Shown: positions 1 through 4,801 of the stretch, piece by piece
How positions within the stretch are numbered: position 1 is the first letter of the stretch
How the letters are laid out: each line of letters begins with the position of its first letter
DNA from: Actinomycetota bacterium
GTDB taxonomy: Bacteria > Actinomycetota > Actinomycetes > Actinomycetales > Microbacteriaceae
Direction of reading: 5' to 3'
NCBI GenBank assembly: GCA_009704705.1
Contig: WLDR01000095.1
Span: 1 to 5,798, forward strand
Length of the DNA stretch: 5,798 nt
Notes under the pieces: generated by a model
Databases searched by the model: none
Told to the model about the DNA's origin: nothing
The model's input: only the letters and a program-made list of their open reading frames with translations
Made by a program: the position numbers and the translations under genes

Positions 1-240
1 CGACAATCCGCCGACGATGACTGCGAACCAGGCGTAGCGGGTGCGCAGAACTGCCCAGGTCTTCTTGGGCGCCGTCGCGGCCATGAGAATGCCGCCGACG
101 CCCATCGTCGCGGCGCCAATCACGGCAGGTGGAATCGACGGAATCGTCGACGCGGCAAGGCCGGTGGTACCCCAAAAGACACTGGCGAACAGAATCGCCG
201 GGATGGCGAGCCGGTTATTCATGCCAAGTCGACTACTCAT
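1..240 (-). CDS. EamA/DMT-superfamily transporter, N-terminal part (runs off the window)
   Basis: The first 80 codons of a membrane transporter are present; the rest lies beyond base 1. The protein begins MSSRLGMNNRLAIPAILFAS and continues with VFWGTTGLAAS, a run of IP and PP residues, then a small-residue hydrophobic segment (about residues 38-55) and the start of a third (from about 70). A first helix ending in FWGT, followed by a proline-rich turn, is typical of EamA-domain drug/metabolite transporters, which have ten helices and export amino acids, metabolites or drugs. The substrate cannot be told from this fragment. The ATG at 240-238 overlaps the end of rlmN by 8 nt (ATGAGTAG), so translation is probably coupled. 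No clear Shine-Dalgarno is visible. A second in-frame ATG at 222-220 (residue 7) is a possible alternative start. Other multi-helix permeases remain possible. Confidence 0.68.
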   Translation of the reverse strand, partial: MSSRLGMNNRLAIPAILFASVFWGTTGLAASTIPSIPPAVIGAATMGVGGILMAATAPKKTWAVLRTRYAWFAVIVGGLS

Positions 241-1429
241 CGTCAGCAGCGGCGAGCTGGCCACAAGCCCCGTCGATGTCTTTGCCTCGCGTGTCACGAA
301 GCGTCGTCGGTATGCCAGCTGCTTCGAGTCGATCGATAAAGACGTTCGTCACATCGCGTTCCGAGGCGGTCCAAATCGAACCGGGCGTCGGGTTCAACGG
401 GATTGGGTTCACGTGCACCCATCCGCGCCCTCGGTCATTCAACTTTTTGCCCAACAGTTCCGCGCGCCACGCGTGATCGTTCATGTTCTTGATAAGCGCG
501 TATTCGATTGAGACGCGACGGCCAGTCTTCTCGAAGTAGTTGCGTGCCGCATCCAGCACCTCATCGACTTTCCACTTCGAGTTCACCGGAATCAGCTCGT
601 CGCGAAGTTCGTCGTCGGGCGCGTGCAGCGACAGCGCAAAAGTGAGTGGCAGGCCTTCGTCGGCAAGTTTCAGGATGCTCGGCGCAAGCCCCACCGACGA
701 CACTGTGATGTTGCGTGCCGACATGCCGAGCCCGTTGGGTTGTGGCTCGACCATCACACGAATGGCGTGCATCACGCGTGCGTAGTTGGCGAGTGGTTCC
801 CCCATGCCCATGAAGACGATGTTGCTCACGCGTTCGAGCGAGTTGTCATCGGCGCGCTTGCCGCCGAGCCCGCCCTCGGCAATCACTCGATTGGCGATGA
901 CAATCTGTTCGATGATTTCGCCGGCCGACATGTTGCGGGTGAGCCCGGCCTGACCAGTCGCGCAGAACGGGCAGTTCATTCCGCACCCGGCTTGCGACGA
1001 AACGCACAGCGTGATTCGGCCTGGGTATCGCATCAAGACCGACTCGACGAGCGCGCCATCGAAAAGGCGCCACAAGAACTTGATGGTGTCGCCCTTGTCG
1101 GTCGACAGGCGACGAACCTCGGTGAGCAGTGGTGGCAAGAGTCCGGTTGCGATCTCGTCACGGGCATCCGCCGGCAGGTCAGTCATCTTCGATGCGTCGC
1201 TCGTGTAGTGCGTGAAGTAATGAGTGGCGAGTTGCTTGGCCCGAAACCCCGGCAGGCCTAGCTCGACGATGCGCTCCGTGCGCTCGGTCGGCATGAGGTC
1301 TGCGAGGTGAACTGGCGGCTGAGCACGCTTGGGTTCGGCGAACTGCAAGAGCGGGCGGCCATCCGCGCCCTTCTTCTGTTCCCACCCCTCGGCCTTCGGC
1401 CGAATCTGTGGGTCGCGCGCTGCCGTCAT
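233..1429 (-). CDS. rlmN: Dual-specificity rRNA/tRNA adenine-C2 methyltransferase RlmN (radical SAM)
   Basis: This 398-aa cytoplasmic enzyme methylates C2 of A2503 in 23S rRNA and, in characterised homologues, A37 of some tRNAs, which supports translational fidelity. The radical-SAM cluster motif CGMNCPFC supplies Cys149, Cys153 and Cys156. Cys142 (in TLCVSSQAG) matches E. coli C118, and Cys389 (in GKDIDGACGQL) matches C355, the Cys that carries the methyl group, so both catalytic cysteines are present. FMGMGEP (206-212) is the SAM-binding GGEP-like motif, and NPIPLNP (341-347) is also typical. The roughly 45-residue N-terminal extension before HLADL is familiar from actinobacterial homologues. 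The last 8 nt overlap the downstream transporter gene. The first five codons and the presumed -10 region form the left copy of the direct repeat at 4313-4346, so this gene's start appears to have been exchanged when the neighbouring block inserted. The family call is near certain. Confidence 0.97.
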   Translation of the reverse strand: MTAARDPQIRPKAEGWEQKKGADGRPLLQFAEPKRAQPPVHLADLMPTERTERIVELGLPGFRAKQLATHYFTHYTSDASKMTDLPADARDEIATGLLPPLLTEVRRLSTDKGDTIKFLWRLFDGALVESVLMRYPGRITLCVSSQAGCGMNCPFCATGQAGLTRNMSAGEIIEQIVIANRVIAEGGLGGKRADDNSLERVSNIVFMGMGEPLANYARVMHAIRVMVEPQPNGLGMSARNITVSSVGLAPSILKLADEGLPLTFALSLHAPDDELRDELIPVNSKWKVDEVLDAARNYFEKTGRRVSIEYALIKNMNDHAWRAELLGKKLNDRGRGWVHVNPIPLNPTPGSIWTASERDVTNVFIDRLEAAGIPTTLRDTRGKDIDGACGQLAAADDE

Positions 1430-1447
1430 GTCTCAAGGCTAACGGGT
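1414..1447. repeat. Left direct repeat (attL-like), overlapping the functional rlmN start
   Basis: This 34-bp stretch matches 4313-4346 at 32 of 34 positions, with mismatches at 1426 and 1431. The 16-bp block CTCAAGGCTAACGGGT (1432-1447) is identical. Read on the minus strand, it holds a TAGCCT hexamer, the rlmN ATG and codons for M-T-A-A-R. This copy is joined to the intact rlmN gene. Confidence 0.85.
1436..1441 (-). promoter_or_regulatory. Candidate -10 element of rlmN (leaderless geometry)
   Basis: On the minus strand TAGCCT is followed by TGAGAC and then the rlmN ATG, so transcription would start at about the A of the start codon. Leaderless mRNAs are common in actinobacteria. The hexamer lies within the direct repeat and is conserved in both copies. 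No good -35 hexamer sits 16-18 bp upstream. The GAG just before the ATG could instead act as a weak ribosome-binding site. Confidence 0.35.
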
Positions 1448-1459
1448 TGGATGCTTCGC

Positions 1460-1479
1460 CCCCGGGTTCTCACCCAGGG
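1460..1479 (-). other. Stable hairpin with GNRA-type loop upstream of rlmN
   Basis: On the minus strand CCCTGGGT and ACCCGGGG pair over 8 bp, including one U-G wobble, around a GAGA tetraloop. It lies about 30 bp upstream of the rlmN ATG, just inside the left direct repeat. No T-run follows, so it is not a standard terminator. It would matter as RNA only if rlmN is transcribed from further upstream; as DNA it could be a recombination or protein-binding structure. On the plus strand the wobble becomes a C-A mismatch. Confidence 0.45.
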
Positions 1480-1513
1480 CCCTCCAGTCGGGATCACTCG
1501 TGCGCGACACGCC

Positions 1514-1527
1514 GCCACCTGGGTGGC
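1514..1527. promoter_or_regulatory. Dyad, candidate operator of the XRE repressor
   Basis: GCCACC, a TG spacer and GGTGGC form a perfect 6+2+6 inverted repeat. It lies about 35-48 bases before the predicted transcription start of the HTH gene, in the -35 region. XRE-family repressors bind short dyads and commonly autoregulate, so this is the natural operator candidate. Binding is inferred. Confidence 0.4.
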
Positions 1528-1546
1528 TCCACTGTTGTTTCCACTT

Positions 1547-1555
1547 TGGTAACAT
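1547..1555 (+). promoter_or_regulatory. Extended -10 promoter of the accessory operon, predicted leaderless
   Basis: TGGTAACAT fits the extended -10 pattern TGn plus TAnnnT. Six bases separate it from the ATG at 1562, so RNA would start at or next to the A of the start codon. There is no Shine-Dalgarno before this ATG, which agrees with a leaderless message. No convincing -35 is present, as is usual for extended -10 promoters. Confidence 0.5.
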
Positions 1556-1561
1556 TGCCAT

Positions 1562-1870
1562 ATGACAGAAACAAATGATTTCTCACATCGCCTGGCTTCG
1601 CACTTGCGAGAAAAGGGTATATCCCAATTGGAACTGGCAGCACGCATTGGCGTAACCCGCGCCGCAATGAGTCGGTATTTGAGCGGCGACAGAGAGCCGC
1701 GATTCGCAACGCTGTTGAGAATCGCAGAGGAACTCGAGGTGCACGTCGATGAATTATTGCGGACGGATGCGGTGCCAGACGAAGTGTTACTTCGACTGAT
1801 TGCGCGCACCACGTTTTCAGAAGAGACAAAGTCGCGAATTCGAGACGAAATCGGGAAAGGTGAATCCTGA
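1562..1870 (+). CDS. XRE-family HTH transcriptional regulator
   Basis: A 102-aa cytoplasmic DNA-binding protein. Residues 8-66 form a five-helix Cro/C1-type domain. The HTH unit is visible as SQLELAARIGVTRAAMSRYL (21-40), followed by SGDREPRFATLLRIAEELEV, the classic XRE pattern. The short tail (about 67-102) is helical and charged and may mediate dimerisation or be the target of the peptidase encoded next. The gene opens the operon, and its TGA shares one base with the ATG of the peptidase gene (TGATG). XRE/ImmA pairs such as ICEBs1 ImmR/ImmA are known to work as a repressor and the protease that inactivates it. Autorepression through the dyad at 1514-1527 is inferred. It could also serve as the antitoxin of a toxin-antitoxin pair. 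Confidence 0.9.
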   Translation: MTETNDFSHRLASHLREKGISQLELAARIGVTRAAMSRYLSGDREPRFATLLRIAEELEVHVDELLRTDAVPDEVLLRLIARTTFSEETKSRIRDEIGKGES

Positions 1871-2475
1871 TGGCACTTCTCATCAATCAAGTTCGCTACG
1901 CCGAAATCAAATCACTCGTAGCTGATCTCATTGAAGATTATGGGCTCACATACCCAATCGACCCATTCAATCTCGGCGAACTTCTTGGAGCCGAGATCGT
2001 GGTCCACAAGAGGAAGCTTCCTTCGATTGCAGCGCACCTCCAAACCTCGGACGGATTCACAGAAAGCATCCGCACAGAATTTGGGGTTACTTTCCGCGTC
2101 CACGTCAACGGAGAAATGCCAGAGGCTCGACAACGATTTACGTTGGCTCATGAATGCGCACACATCTGGTTGGACCATCTCGTGGATGGTAACTTCGTCG
2201 ACTTTGATCGAGGCGAGCAGGAAGCAAACTTCTTTGCGTCCTATTTGTTAGCACCTGACGTACTCGTCGATTCGTGGCTGGCACGCGTCCAGGTCCCGGA
2301 GATTTCATCAGAGTTCAACGTCAGTCACGAAGCGGCAACCTTCGTTTTCAAGCGCTACATGAAGGCAGCTGCGCTAGGTCCATTGGAAAGTGAAGTCGAC
2401 CTGCGCATTCTCCGGAGTGCAACTCGACGCAACGAGGGCGAGATGAAGGCTCAAATCCTCAGAGTTGAAGCCTAA
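1870..2475 (+). CDS. ImmA/IrrE-family zinc metallopeptidase
   Basis: A 201-aa protein with the hallmark of COG2856: RFTLAHECAHIWLDH, in which HECAH (94-98) is an HExxH zinc site with Glu95 as the catalytic base. GEQEANFFASYLLAP (115-129) follows, and its Glu118 is the expected third zinc ligand. An N-terminal helical part includes the PFNLGELLGAEIV stretch usual for the family. There is no signal peptide or membrane segment, so it should act in the cytoplasm. Known relatives cleave the repressor encoded next door (ImmA on ImmR) or modulate DNA-damage responses (IrrE/PprI). A good AAGGTGA ribosome-binding site (1857-1863) lies 6 nt before the ATG, which overlaps the upstream stop codon by one base. 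Cleavage of the upstream XRE protein is the best-supported role but is inferred from family and position. The tail after about residue 165 is not recognised. Confidence 0.93.
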   Translation: MALLINQVRYAEIKSLVADLIEDYGLTYPIDPFNLGELLGAEIVVHKRKLPSIAAHLQTSDGFTESIRTEFGVTFRVHVNGEMPEARQRFTLAHECAHIWLDHLVDGNFVDFDRGEQEANFFASYLLAPDVLVDSWLARVQVPEISSEFNVSHEAATFVFKRYMKAAALGPLESEVDLRILRSATRRNEGEMKAQILRVEA

Positions 2476-2477
2476 GC

Positions 2478-2870
2478 GTGGGCGCAGGTCACGGCGGAGG
2501 TTACGCTCCGGGTAAGTCCGGCTCGAGCCAAGCGATTGACAATCACAAGTCTGCGGCATCCAAGTTTGGAACCAGTAGGCATGGGTGGCTCGGGAACCCA
2601 GGCAAACAAAGTCATGTCCAGGTCATTAAGTCCGACAGCCCGCTCGACACTGCACTCGAATTGTTTTCAATACTTAGCAAAGGTGGATCAACCAAGGGGC
2701 TGCCTGGCGATAAAGGCCGTGTCGCCACGTTCGCCCCGGACAAACAAGGTGGGAAGGGTTCGGCATTCACACTACGAATTAAGTCAAGTCAAAACGACCC
2801 TGTCGTTGACATCAAAATCGTTGGCTCCGACGGCATCAAATACAAGATTCATTTCGAACGAAAGGCCTAA
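2478..2870 (+). CDS. Small basic protein of unknown function, possible stand-alone toxin domain
   Basis: 130 aa, not assigned to a family with confidence. It starts at GTG, two bases after the peptidase stop, and no other start lies between the in-frame stop at 2466 and this GTG. The N-terminus is rich in Gly and Ser (about residues 1-20). GWLGNPGKQSH (36-46) leads into a helical stretch (55-68). The C-terminal half looks like a beta-rich core: GRVATFAP, SAFTLRIKSS, DPVVDIKIVGSDGIKYKIHF. It has 19 Lys/Arg against 10 Asp/Glu, a net charge of about +9. The C-terminal layout (T-F, R-x-x-S-S, P-x-V-D-I, then K-I-H-F) reminds me of C-terminal domains of secreted polymorphic toxins, possibly nucleases, but that rests on memory and is only a lead. 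There is no signal peptide or delivery domain, so it would act inside its own cell. It lies between the peptidase and a strongly acidic protein. Confidence 0.75.
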   Translation: MGAGHGGGYAPGKSGSSQAIDNHKSAASKFGTSRHGWLGNPGKQSHVQVIKSDSPLDTALELFSILSKGGSTKGLPGDKGRVATFAPDKQGGKGSAFTLRIKSSQNDPVVDIKIVGSDGIKYKIHFERKA

Positions 2871-2871
2871 C

Positions 2872-3450
2872 GTGAACCGGACTACGAATACATTTACTCG
2901 CCCCGAATTGCGTCTTCTGCAAGATCAGGTTGGGTCGAAGCTCGACTCCATTGCCGGAAAAGGTCTACCAGACTATTTGACGTCAACAGAGATTCTCATC
3001 GTTACGACACTTGGCGTACTCCACCTTTGGTGCGATTCCGTCGCGTACGAGTTCCAGTCATTTTCTGAAGACTTTTCGACGTGGATGCTTGACAAAGAAT
3101 CTGATGGACTTGAAGACGCGACAAAACAAGGCGACCGATACTTTTTCCACAAAGGTGAAGAACTGCTGAGTGCGGAGCTCGTGCGGGAGACCACTCGAGA
3201 AGTAAAATTCGGAGAAACTTCGTGGGAATACACCACTGATATCGCCGTAATTTTCAATCTTTCAGGTGGCAAACTCGTCATTCAACGAACGGATCTAAAC
3301 ATCGAGCTGCTGACCGCTAGCTTTCTTGATAAAAGCGATGAGGTCGAGATTCCCCCGTCTGATGCATATTGGGAAGCCACTGTTGACACCCACTATGAAG
3401 TTGAGCGGGAAACACTTTCCGTCCAATCCCTACTTCGCGAACCTAGTTGA
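2872..3450 (+). CDS. Acidic protein of unknown function, candidate immunity/antitoxin partner
   Basis: 192 aa, family not recognised. The GTG at 2872 was chosen because AAAGG (2861-2865) sits 6 nt upstream and only one base separates it from the preceding stop. An open frame reaches further upstream but overlaps the previous gene completely and is unlikely to be used. The protein has 36 Asp/Glu against 17 Lys/Arg (net about -19). Residues 40-52 (EILIVTTLGVLHL) are hydrophobic but too short and mixed to be a confident membrane helix. The C-terminal half alternates as beta strands (TTDIAVIFNL, GGKLVIQR, YWEATVDTHYEVERETLSV). Small, soluble, very acidic proteins encoded directly after basic nucleases are often their inhibitors, which is the reason for the immunity suggestion. 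No motif proves it. Its stop overlaps the next start by one base. Confidence 0.82.
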   Translation: MNRTTNTFTRPELRLLQDQVGSKLDSIAGKGLPDYLTSTEILIVTTLGVLHLWCDSVAYEFQSFSEDFSTWMLDKESDGLEDATKQGDRYFFHKGEELLSAELVRETTREVKFGETSWEYTTDIAVIFNLSGGKLVIQRTDLNIELLTASFLDKSDEVEIPPSDAYWEATVDTHYEVERETLSVQSLLREPS

Positions 3451-4160
3451 TGAGGGCAAGACTATCCATTGCAACGGACGGTGGAGTTTTCTCCGACGTA
3501 CCTGAGGGCTATCCCGTGGGGCGACACCAAACGGAAGGTCCATGGGAAATTCCAATGCTTGCTCGCGTTCCCAGAGAGCGAATTCCTGAACACCTCGTTG
3601 CCTTTAATGATTTAGGTCGCTCACCGGACCGGGCCACAACAGGTGTGCATTTCTTTCGTCACGACGAGACTTTCGCTAAATTGCTTGCGTGCCCAGCAAA
3701 GTACGGCCCAAAGTTCAGCGAGTTTCAGTGCGTCTTGACGCCCGACATTACCTTGGGCGCGGGAATGAACCCTTGGATGAAGGCTCGACGCGTCGCATAT
3801 TCGCGAATGACTGGTGTCATATGGCAAACACGTGGGTTGGTCGTGATTCCTACTCTCCGCTGGAACAGCATCAATGACCTCGAGTTAGTTTGTTCTGGCG
3901 TGCCAAAGAGAAGTGTCATTGCGGTTTCAAATTATGGGTCTCGAAGAGATGCAGACCTTCGACACGCATTTGAATCAGGCTTGCCTCAGGTCATCGAGCG
4001 CGTTGACCCCTCCGGCCTAATCGTTTTCGGAGATACACGGGGGCGAGCCTTTTCTGACATTCCCGACACTACACTCGTTCGGTGTTTTGAACCTTTCAAG
4101 GGCACACAAGTTCTACCTGATCCATCGCCCAAAGACGATGGGGTGGCAACACTATTTTGA
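3450..4160 (+). CDS. DUF4417-family protein
   Basis: 236 aa. The segment IPEHLVAFNDLGRS (45-58), GVHFFRHDETF (65-75), the FQCVLTPDITLGAGMNPW stretch (92-109), GVIWQTRGLVVIPTLRW (122-138) and CSGVPKRSVIAVSNYG (148-163) follows the DUF4417 pattern of HFF-D-x-x-F, V-L-T-P-D-x-S/T, W-Q-x-x-G and V-I-P-T-x-R-W. The biochemical function of the family is not known to me; members are often met in phage and other mobile DNA. The C-terminal part (190-236) is not conserved in my recollection. There is no signal peptide. The ATG at 3450 shares one base with the previous stop (TGATG), the same layout as between the first two genes, and no Shine-Dalgarno is visible, so translation is probably coupled. A TTG at 3447 is a less likely start. 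It is the last gene of the operon. Confidence 0.85.
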   Translation: MRARLSIATDGGVFSDVPEGYPVGRHQTEGPWEIPMLARVPRERIPEHLVAFNDLGRSPDRATTGVHFFRHDETFAKLLACPAKYGPKFSEFQCVLTPDITLGAGMNPWMKARRVAYSRMTGVIWQTRGLVVIPTLRWNSINDLELVCSGVPKRSVIAVSNYGSRRDADLRHAFESGLPQVIERVDPSGLIVFGDTRGRAFSDIPDTTLVRCFEPFKGTQVLPDPSPKDDGVATLF

Positions 4161-4312
4161 GTCCTCGACGCGATTCGAAGGCACGAATGCAAAATTCCCG
4201 TTTCTAAGATTCCTCGATTGAAATCAGTCGCGTTTGCTCCGTCAATCGCGAAAAGAGTCAAGTCACTGCTAGCGGTAAACGTGATCCTGAATATGGGACG
4301 CCAGGGCTTCAC
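4161..4312. other. Non-coding tail of the accessory block
   Basis: I see no credible gene between the DUF4417 stop and the right direct repeat. A weak hairpin (ATTCG at 4173-4177 with CGAAT at 4184-4188, followed by an A/T-rich stretch) could help end transcription but is far from a strong terminator. A second inverted repeat, CGATTGA (4215-4221) and TCAATCG (4242-4248), has a 20-nt loop and no T-run. The DNA is AT-richer than the backbone. Either repeat could be a remnant of a recombination site. Confidence 0.4.
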
Positions 4313-4346
4313 CGCGCGCTGCCGACATGACTCAAGGCTAACGGGT
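4313..4346. repeat. Right direct repeat (attR-like), orphan copy of the rlmN start
   Basis: This is the partner of 1414-1447, at a constant offset of 2899 bp. On the minus strand it carries the same TAGCCT hexamer and an ATG at 4328-4326 followed by codons for M-S-A-A-R. The reading frame then leaves rlmN homology and stops at a TAG (4271-4269) after 19 codons. It is therefore a severed rlmN 5' end, not a gene. It begins directly beyond the T-rich tail of the fasciclin terminator, which suggests it marks where rlmN began before the block inserted. Confidence 0.85.
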
Positions 4347-4381
4347 GAAATAAAGCGCGCCCCCATCCGAAGATGAGGGCG
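4347..4381 (-). terminator. Intrinsic terminator of the fasciclin gene
   Basis: On the minus strand CGCCCTCATC and GATGGGGGCG form a 10-bp stem with one mismatch, closed by a C(UUCG)G tetraloop. CGC and the T-rich TTTATTT follow. It starts 25 bp after the fasciclin stop and ends exactly where the right direct repeat begins, so it marks the edge of the backbone. Confidence 0.85.
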
Positions 4382-4405
4382 AACCTTGTTCAGCGGGGGT
4401 GAACC

Positions 4406-4801
4406 CTACGGGAGGATCACTGCATCGACGACGTGGATTACTCCGTTGTCGCACACGATGTCAGCCTTGACCACGGTGGCGCCGCCAACCTTGACGCCAT
4501 CAGTGGCGTCAATGACGAGGTCTCCACCGTCGAGGGGTGATGCCGAGGTGAGCTTGGCTGCATCAGCGGCCATGACTGTTCCGGCAACGACGTGGTGCTT
4601 GAGGATCTTGGTGAGCGCGGGGATGTCCTTCAAGAGTCCATCCACGGTGCCCTCGGGGAGGGCGGCGAAAGCCTCATCAGTCGGAGCGAAGACCGTGAAG
4701 GGGCCCGTTCCAGAGAGAGTGTCTGCCAGTCCAGCTGCTGTGACTGCTGCGACGAGTGTCGTGAAGTTTCCGGCTCCAACTGCGGTTTCTACAATGTTCA
4801 T
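4406..4801 (-). CDS. Single-domain fasciclin (FAS1) protein without signal peptide
   Basis: 131 aa, consisting of one FAS1 domain and nothing else. The H1 box is GTGPFTVFAPTDEAFAALP (31-49), the central motif is HHVVAG (69-74), and the H2 box is NGVIHVVDAVILP (119-131). LVAAVTAAGLADTLSG precedes H1 as usual. FAS1 domains mediate adhesion or ligand binding and are normally exported, but this protein starts directly with the domain (MNIVETAVGAGNF) and shows no signal peptide, lipobox or membrane helix. Short signal-less FAS1 proteins like this occur in Microbacteriaceae; their role is unknown. The nearest ribosome-binding-like sequence, AAAGGA (4820-4815), is 13 nt before the ATG, longer than ideal, but no in-frame start nearer to it fits the domain better. 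The gene stands alone, diverges from the helicase gene, and has its own terminator. Confidence 0.92.
   Translation of the reverse strand: MNIVETAVGAGNFTTLVAAVTAAGLADTLSGTGPFTVFAPTDEAFAALPEGTVDGLLKDIPALTKILKHHVVAGTVMAADAAKLTSASPLDGGDLVIDATDGVKVGGATVVKADIVCDNGVIHVVDAVILP

Larger units (their letters stand above)
1414..4346. mobile_element. Putative integrated accessory island at the 5' end of rlmN
   Basis: A block of about 2.9 kb is bounded by 34-bp direct repeats that duplicate the start region of rlmN. Inside it, single 60-base lines count 42-55% GC, against about 62% in rlmN and the helicase gene. The cargo is a plus-strand operon of accessory-type genes (XRE repressor, ImmA-type peptidase, two unrecognised proteins, DUF4417). 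The outer neighbours on the left are rlmN and the transporter, and on the right the fasciclin gene with its terminator, all backbone-like. No integrase, transposase or inverted terminal repeat is visible, so the mechanism is unknown. It could be excision/integration in trans by another element's recombinase, decay of a larger element, or swapping by homologous recombination at the conserved rlmN start. Confidence 0.6.

Noticed and set aside
623..1261. 212-codon plus-strand open frame within rlmN
   Set aside because: It is antisense to the well-supported rlmN gene, shows no recognisable domain, and is typical of shadow frames in high-GC DNA.
1459..1486. GGGTTCTCACCC with a following CCA, resembling the T-arm and 3' end of a tRNA (a common integration site)
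   Set aside because: No matching acceptor stem, anticodon arm or D-arm can be built on either side. It is better described as a simple hairpin.
1426..1890. 154- and 130-codon minus-strand frames across the XRE gene and its promoter
   Set aside because: They lie antisense to a clear HTH domain, are Ser/Arg-rich and have no recognisable motif. They would also run through the rlmN upstream region.
2536..2871. Upstream extension of the acidic-protein frame to an ATG at 2536 (304 aa)
   Set aside because: The extension would overlap the 130-aa gene almost completely, and its sequence looks like out-of-frame translation. The GTG at 2872 has a ribosome-binding site and normal operon spacing.
1562..4160. 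CRISPR array, tandem repeats or terminal inverted repeats inside the block
   Set aside because: No regularly spaced repeats were seen. The edges are direct repeats, not inverted ones, so a transposon of the usual IS type is not supported.
3986..4366. 126-codon minus-strand frame over the end of the DUF4417 gene
   Set aside because: It would start inside the fasciclin terminator stem and is antisense to DUF4417. It shows no domain.
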